Assembly: GCA_030674155.1 (NCBI GenBank) | Contig: CM060318.1 | Location: forward strand, 83,333,094 to 83,355,593 | Source: Stramonita haemastoma | Taxonomy: Eukaryota; Mollusca; Gastropoda; Neogastropoda; Muricidae | Length of the DNA: 22,500 nucleotides | Direction: 5' to 3' | In this document: positions 18,626 through 22,500 of the stretch, in pieces | Numbering within the stretch: position 1 is the stretch's first letter | Layout of the letters: each line of letters starts with the position of its first letter | Made by a program: the position numbers and the translations under genes | The notes under the pieces: generated by a model | The model's database searches: none | Seen by the model: the letters and a program-made list of their open reading frames with translations, nothing else | Told to the model about the DNA's origin: nothing

Positions 18626-18795
18626 GGTTGTTGTTGTTGTTGTTGTTGATGTGTGTGTTGCTGTGTGTCTGTGTGTTGCGTGTTGTTGTTTGTGTGTGTG
18701 TTGTGTTTGTATGTGTGTGTGTGTGTGTGCTTGCGTGCCTGCATCCATGTATGTGTGTGTACATCTGTGTGTGGGTGTGTGACATGCACACACAT
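18626..18795. repeat. (GTT)n and GT array
   Basis: About eight GTT units (18627-18649), then GT with TTGCG and TTGTT interruptions to about 18795. It directly follows segment D copy 1. Confidence 0.93.
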
Positions 18796-19040
<245 letters not shown>

Positions 19041-19611
19041 ACCAACATACACTCAATACCATGCTCATCCACAGTACTTTGTCGCACCTGAAATATGTTT
19101 TGTCCTTCGAGGGAAGGCTTTGTGTGTCAAGAACAAATTATTCTCTCTCTACAAAAACACATAGACTAAAAACTGAATGTAAATAATGTACATGAAAGCT
19201 TATTGAAATCAAAAATAAATTGGGAGACACAGAAAATACTTATGTCCGCAGCATTATATGGAAGATAAAGAGATATAGAAGAGAGAACAGACAGACAGAC
19301 AGACATAATACATAACAGACAGACAGAGACAGACAATAACAAGAACAGACAGAGACAGAGATGGAGGATATACAGACAAACAACAGACAAAGCACAGACA
19401 GACATACAAACAGACATCAGACAGGCAGGCAACAACAGACTCCTCTAACTAATCACTCATTATTTTCTTGTTGCCTCCAAACTCAACACTTCTCTTTAAA
19501 AATCTATAGATCTACTCTATTTTCTTTTTCCACCCACGCAACCACGAACCTCCCCTCCCCCCCCCACCCCCACCCGCATCCCAACGCACCCACCCACCCC
19601 CACCCCCACAG
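19041..19611. repeat. Spacer with (ACAG)n and C-rich tracts
   Basis: Ordinary AT-rich sequence (19041-19285), then ACAG tetranucleotides with ACAA and GAGACAG variants (19286-19435), then a C-rich tract of CCCCACCC/CACCC (19549-19610). No gene. Confidence 0.85.
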
Positions 19612-19800
19612 GCGGCCCTAAATCAGGCAGACATAATAAGCTGTGTTGGCACCGGTGAGAGGTGTAAGTGAAGACAGGCAGTGGGGGGCACATTACTGCT
19701 CTTCCTGTTATCATACCTGCTGACCCCTTGCCCTTTCCTCTCCTCTGCCTTCCTGAGTCGCTCAGCAACATACGGATGGATGCACTCCAGCTTCGGAACT
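19612..19800 (+). repeat. Duplicated segment D, copy 2
   Basis: Diverged partner of 18455-18625 with the same block order. It is followed by TTGG/TTTG repeats, where copy 1 is followed by GTT/GT repeats. Confidence 0.75.
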
Positions 19801-19835
19801 GGTTTGTGTGTATGCAGGTCTAACTTTTTACCTTT

Positions 19836-20060
19836 TGTTGGGTTGGTTGGTTTGGTTGGTTGGTTGCTTGTTTGTTTCTTTGTTTGTTTGTTTTTTGTTT
19901 GTTTTACTTACTTTCTTTCTTTGCTTGTTTGTTTGTTTACTTGTTTGTTTGCTTGTTTGTTTGTTTACTTGTTTGTTTGCTTGTTGTTGTTTGCTTGTTT
20001 GTTTGCTTTTTGTTTACTTTTTTGCTTGTTTGTGTTTGTTTGTTTCCTTCTTTCTTTCTT
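19836..20060. repeat. (TTGG)n/(TTTG)n/(TTTC) array
   Basis: TTGG units (19838-19865), then long TTTG/CTTG/TTTAC sequence (19866-20040), ending in TTTC. Frames here give Leu/Phe/Val/Cys runs that mimic membrane proteins; these are artefacts. Confidence 0.94.
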
Positions 20061-20303
20061 TTTAAAGAGTATACTGTTAATGAGAAATTTCCTTCAAATG
20101 TTGTATTTTAAAGTTATATAAAAATAGAAATGTATTTAATGATTTAAGAAGAAAGTTGAATTAGCTTCTTTCTTTCTTTTTTTTTTTTGAGCAAACTCAC
20201 CTACCTGCAAGCCTCTTTGAAATAATTAACCTTCAGAAGAGAAGAAAAAAGAGAGAGAAAGAATATTAAATACAGTAAAGGCCACACATGTTTGCTATAG
20301 AAC
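20061..20303. other. Unclassified AT-rich spacer
   Basis: Contains TTTC/poly-T (20168-20190) and GAGAGA (20250). No gene. Confidence 0.55.
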
Positions 20304-20468
20304 TTCGGACGAGATCATAAACCAAGGCCCCATCTTGTGCACACGTTGACTCCTGTTCCGCTTTTACAAAGGGTAAGTCATTGTGTGCCAGTGGGAACAG
20401 ATGACAAATTTAGGAAACTGCATACACATGGGGACTGGATGTAAAAAAAATCACATGGGTGCTAATGA

Positions 20469-20515
<47 letters not shown>

Positions 20516-20518
20516 ATA
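20304..20518 (+). mobile_element. SINE 3' part, plus strand, with (AAAT)n tail
   Basis: Starts CGGACGAGATCATAAACCAA, then CATCTTGTGCACACGTTGAC, CCTGTTCCGCTTTTACAAAG, TCATTGTGTGCCAGTGGGAA, ACTGCATACACATGGGGACT, then about 12 clean AAAT units (20469-20518). It is the only copy of this family on the plus strand. It begins at the central-domain start with no tRNA head, the same breakpoint as 7794-8001. Confidence 0.87.
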
Positions 20519-20639
20519 CTGTTTATGTTGCAGATCATTCTTCAGTGAGCGACGTAAGATAGACGATTATCAGTTAGACAGGTGGCATACACGCAGCCCA
20601 GACAGACAGACAGACAGACAGAGACTTGGAAAACAAATC
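20519..20639. repeat. Spacer with (ACAG)6
   Basis: Short spacer with an ACAG array at about 20600-20623. No gene. Confidence 0.8.
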
Positions 20640-21130
20640 GATAATTACTACAACAACAAAAATAACAGTAAAACCCAAAGCCAACACATTAATTTGCCTT
20701 CTCTCTTCTCTGCTGCAAACCACGCTTGGCTGAGCGGAGTGAGGGTTAGCCGGCCTGATGTCTGTATAATAGCACTGTCTACCTCACTCACCGAGGAAAC
20801 AAGGAAGAATTATCAGGCTAGGCCATTGCCCTGTTTGCATGGGGATAGTTTTGTTTGTTTGTTCGTTGTGTATGCTTTTGTTGTTCTCTTTGAATCCTTA
20901 GTGTCTGGGCTTCAGTGCTGCGTCAGACATTGCGGAAAGGATGACTTAATGAGCGGTGTACAACAGAGCAGTTATCAAAGAAAAGGGAAAGTTTATCAAA
21001 GGATTCGGATCAGATTTTGCTTTGTGGCGAATTTGGTTGTGTTTGCCAACATTTGCGTTTTGTGTGTTTGGTTGTTGCTTCTTTGTTTTTGTTTGTCTTA
21101 ACTTCTTTGCTCACAAGATCTTTCTTTTAT
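20640..21130. other. Unclassified stretch with a 135-codon open frame
   Basis: The plus-strand frame 20694-21101 (135 residues) is the longest in the window not made mainly of simple repeat. Its first 60 residues look ordinary, but the end is Leu/Val/Cys-rich from T/G-rich DNA. I see no domain, no signal of splice sites bounding it, and no paralogue in the window. I treat it as non-coding. Confidence 0.45.
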
Positions 21131-21155
21131 CTTAATTCATTTATTCTTTCTTTCT

Positions 21156-21186
<31 letters not shown>

Positions 21187-21499
21187 TTTCTTCTTTCTTT
21201 CTTTCTTTTCTTTCTTTCTTTCTTTCTTTCTTTTTTCTTTCTTTCTTTCTTTCTGTTTGCCTTGCTTTATGTCTGTCTTTTTATGTCTTTCTTTCTGGTT
21301 TCTTTCTTTCTGTGTAACTGCCTTTCTTTCCTTATCTATTCTTTCTGTCTTCTTTCATGCTTGCTTCCTTTCATTGTTTTTTTTTCTTTCTTTTCATCTT
21401 TCCTTTCTTTCTTTTTCACTTTGTTTGTTTGTTTTTCTTTCTTTCTTTCTTTCTTTCTTTTTTTATTTAATTTCTTTCTGTATTTGTTTTCCTCCGTAT
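21131..21499. repeat. (TTTC)n array
   Basis: TTTC with TTC slips and diluted TTTG/TTTCTG segments. Polypyrimidine on the plus strand. Gives Phe/Leu/Ser frames. Confidence 0.95.
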
Positions 21500-21712
21500 C
21501 TTTCCAAGTGAATAGAGCCTTCTTTGCCAGATGAAGTGCGGACCTGTTTCTCTTTGAGGTGAAACTGTAGCATAACTACTAGGTTTTTGTCCTCAGAAAT
21601 GTTGCTCTTATCTGTTTATCTGTTTTCACTAGTTGACATTGAACATTCATTATCACGGTCACAATCCCTTTTAGTGTAAAGCAAGAAACAAATAGATTTT
21701 GTTTTCCTTTAT
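21500..21712 (+). repeat. Duplicated segment E, copy 1
   Basis: Shares TCCAAGTGAAT (21503 and 21979), TTTGCCAGA or TCTGCCAAA, TAGGTT-TTGTCCT, AGTTGACATTG and TAAAGCAAG with 21976-22150 in the same order, offset about 476 bp. Bounded on both sides by T/C-rich arrays. Confidence 0.75.
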
Positions 21713-21975
21713 TTGTTTCATGATCGCTCCCCTTTCTCTCTTTTTCTTGAGTTTTTTCTCTTGTGTTCATCTTTTCTTCTTCTTTTTTCTGTTCTTTTCT
21801 TTTTTTCTCTTTTCTTTTCTCGTCTTCCTCTCTTTCTTCTTTTTTTTCTTTTCTTTTCTGTTTTTAGCATATTTCTTTAGGTCTTTCGTGTTTTTGTTTT
21901 CTTTCTTTCTTTCTGCTCCCCGTTGCTTTTTTCTGTTTATTTTTTCTTTATTTGTTTGTTTGTTTTGCCTCATGT
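21713..21975. repeat. T/C-rich (TTTC, TTTTC) array
   Basis: Impure polypyrimidine of TTTTCT, TTCTTC and TTTC units, ending in TTTG. No gene. Confidence 0.92.
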
Positions 21976-22150
21976 GTCTCCAAGTGAATTATTTTCCTCT
22001 GCCAAACGTAGCAGAGGTTTGTTTATCTTTCAAGTGTCTCGATGCTAGGTTGTTGTCCTTATAAGAAAACCTTGATTTTTGTACTTAGCAGTTGACATTG
22101 GGGGCCAATTACCCCTGTCAGTGTCACCGTAAAGCAAGCAAAACTAAATG
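21976..22150 (+). repeat. Duplicated segment E, copy 2
   Basis: Partner of 21500-21712. It carries a perfect inverted repeat CCTCTGC/GCAGAGG (22000-22018 region) absent in that form from copy 1. Confidence 0.72.
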
Positions 22151-22390
22151 CGTGTCTCTTTTCTGCCATTTCATTTTGTCAATATTGGCTTCTTCCTCTC
22201 TCTGCCCCCCCCCCCTCCCCCCCCTTCTTCTTTTTTTTCTTTATTCTTTCTTTCGTTCTATTTTTTAATCTTATATTTTTTTTAAATTTCTCTTCTTATT
22301 TTTTCTTCGTTATTTTGTTCTTTATCTTTTTCTTTCTTTCTTTTTTCTACTTTTTTCTTTCTATATTTTCTTACTTTTTCATGCTATACT
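22151..22390. repeat. Poly-C and T/C-rich array
   Basis: C11-T-C8 (22205-22224), then TTTC/TTTTA-rich pyrimidine sequence to about 22380. This repeats the layout unit-then-polypyrimidine seen at 21500-21975. Confidence 0.92.
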
Positions 22391-22500
22391 TTCAGCCTTG
22401 TGACACTTGCAATGGTAAAGGTTTTGTTTGACTGTTTGTTGATTTTTCTTAAGTGTATTGTGCGCACATGCAAACGCATGTATACATGAAAGTACACACA
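22391..22500. other. Window end, unclassified
   Basis: Ordinary sequence turning into TGCGCACATGCAAACGCATG and ACAC at the edge. Nothing further can be assigned. Confidence 0.55.

Noticed and set aside
20694..21101. 135-residue plus-strand frame
   Set aside because: The longest non-repeat frame, but the C-terminal half is T/G-rich low complexity and no domain was recognised. Transcript evidence would be needed to revive it.
21017..22064. Hydrophobic Phe/Leu/Ser frames resembling membrane proteins
   Set aside because: Products of TTTC/TTTTC arrays.

Overview
The window looks like non-coding eukaryotic DNA from an animal genome. It has no credible protein-coding gene, no rRNA or tRNA gene that looks functional, and no prokaryotic organisation. 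All the longer open frames are translations of simple repeats (Cys-Val, His-Thr, Ser-Leu, Arg-Glu, Asp or Phe runs) or of SINE copies. The tRNA-derived SINEs share a central domain that resembles what I know of conserved metazoan SINE domains, and (GT)n, (GTAT)n, (CTAT)n and (CTGT)n arrays are extremely dense. This fits a lophotrochozoan, perhaps a mollusc such as a gastropod. The organism call is inference at low to moderate confidence.

Layout. 1-4.8 kb: large GT-rich microsatellite blocks alternate with roughly 500-900 bp of single-copy-looking DNA. That spacer DNA contains diverged duplicates: copies at 527-805 and 1490-1765 lie 935 bp apart with a weaker third copy near 4290-4510, and another pair at 2340-2750 and 3300-3700 lies about 936 bp apart. 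4.8-5.75 kb: an AT-rich 631-bp block lies between two copies of a 13-bp motif and is followed by a degenerate minisatellite of about 50 bp period. 6.1-8.9 kb: SINE territory, with one tRNA-headed copy and three headless 3' copies, all on the minus strand; one abuts a (GT)51 array. 9.5-12.2 kb: a second diverged repeat family (called X here) with three main copies split or separated by GT arrays; one copy carries a complete SINE insertion. 12.2-17.5 kb: more SINEs, including a plus-strand element made of a tRNA 5' half joined to a 5S rRNA-derived segment, with a perfect 11-bp target-site duplication. Trinucleotide, purine-rich and AC-oriented arrays also lie here. 17.9-22.5 kb: (CTAT)n, (CT)n, (CTGT)n, (TTTG)n and (TTTC)n arrays with two further pairs of duplicated segments (18.46/19.61 kb and 21.50/21.98 kb).

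Nothing here works together as a gene system. The biology is repeat biology: Pol III-type retroposons that share a domain but differ in head and tail, microsatellites growing beside or inside them, and old tandem units that appear to carry a microsatellite as part of each unit. The decamer TAATGATTGC recurs at the start of several spacer units (2349, 8320, 9532, near-match 9916), which hints that families treated separately below may be one very diverged superfamily. All comparisons were made by eye; a self-dot-plot and a repeat-library search would settle the boundaries.
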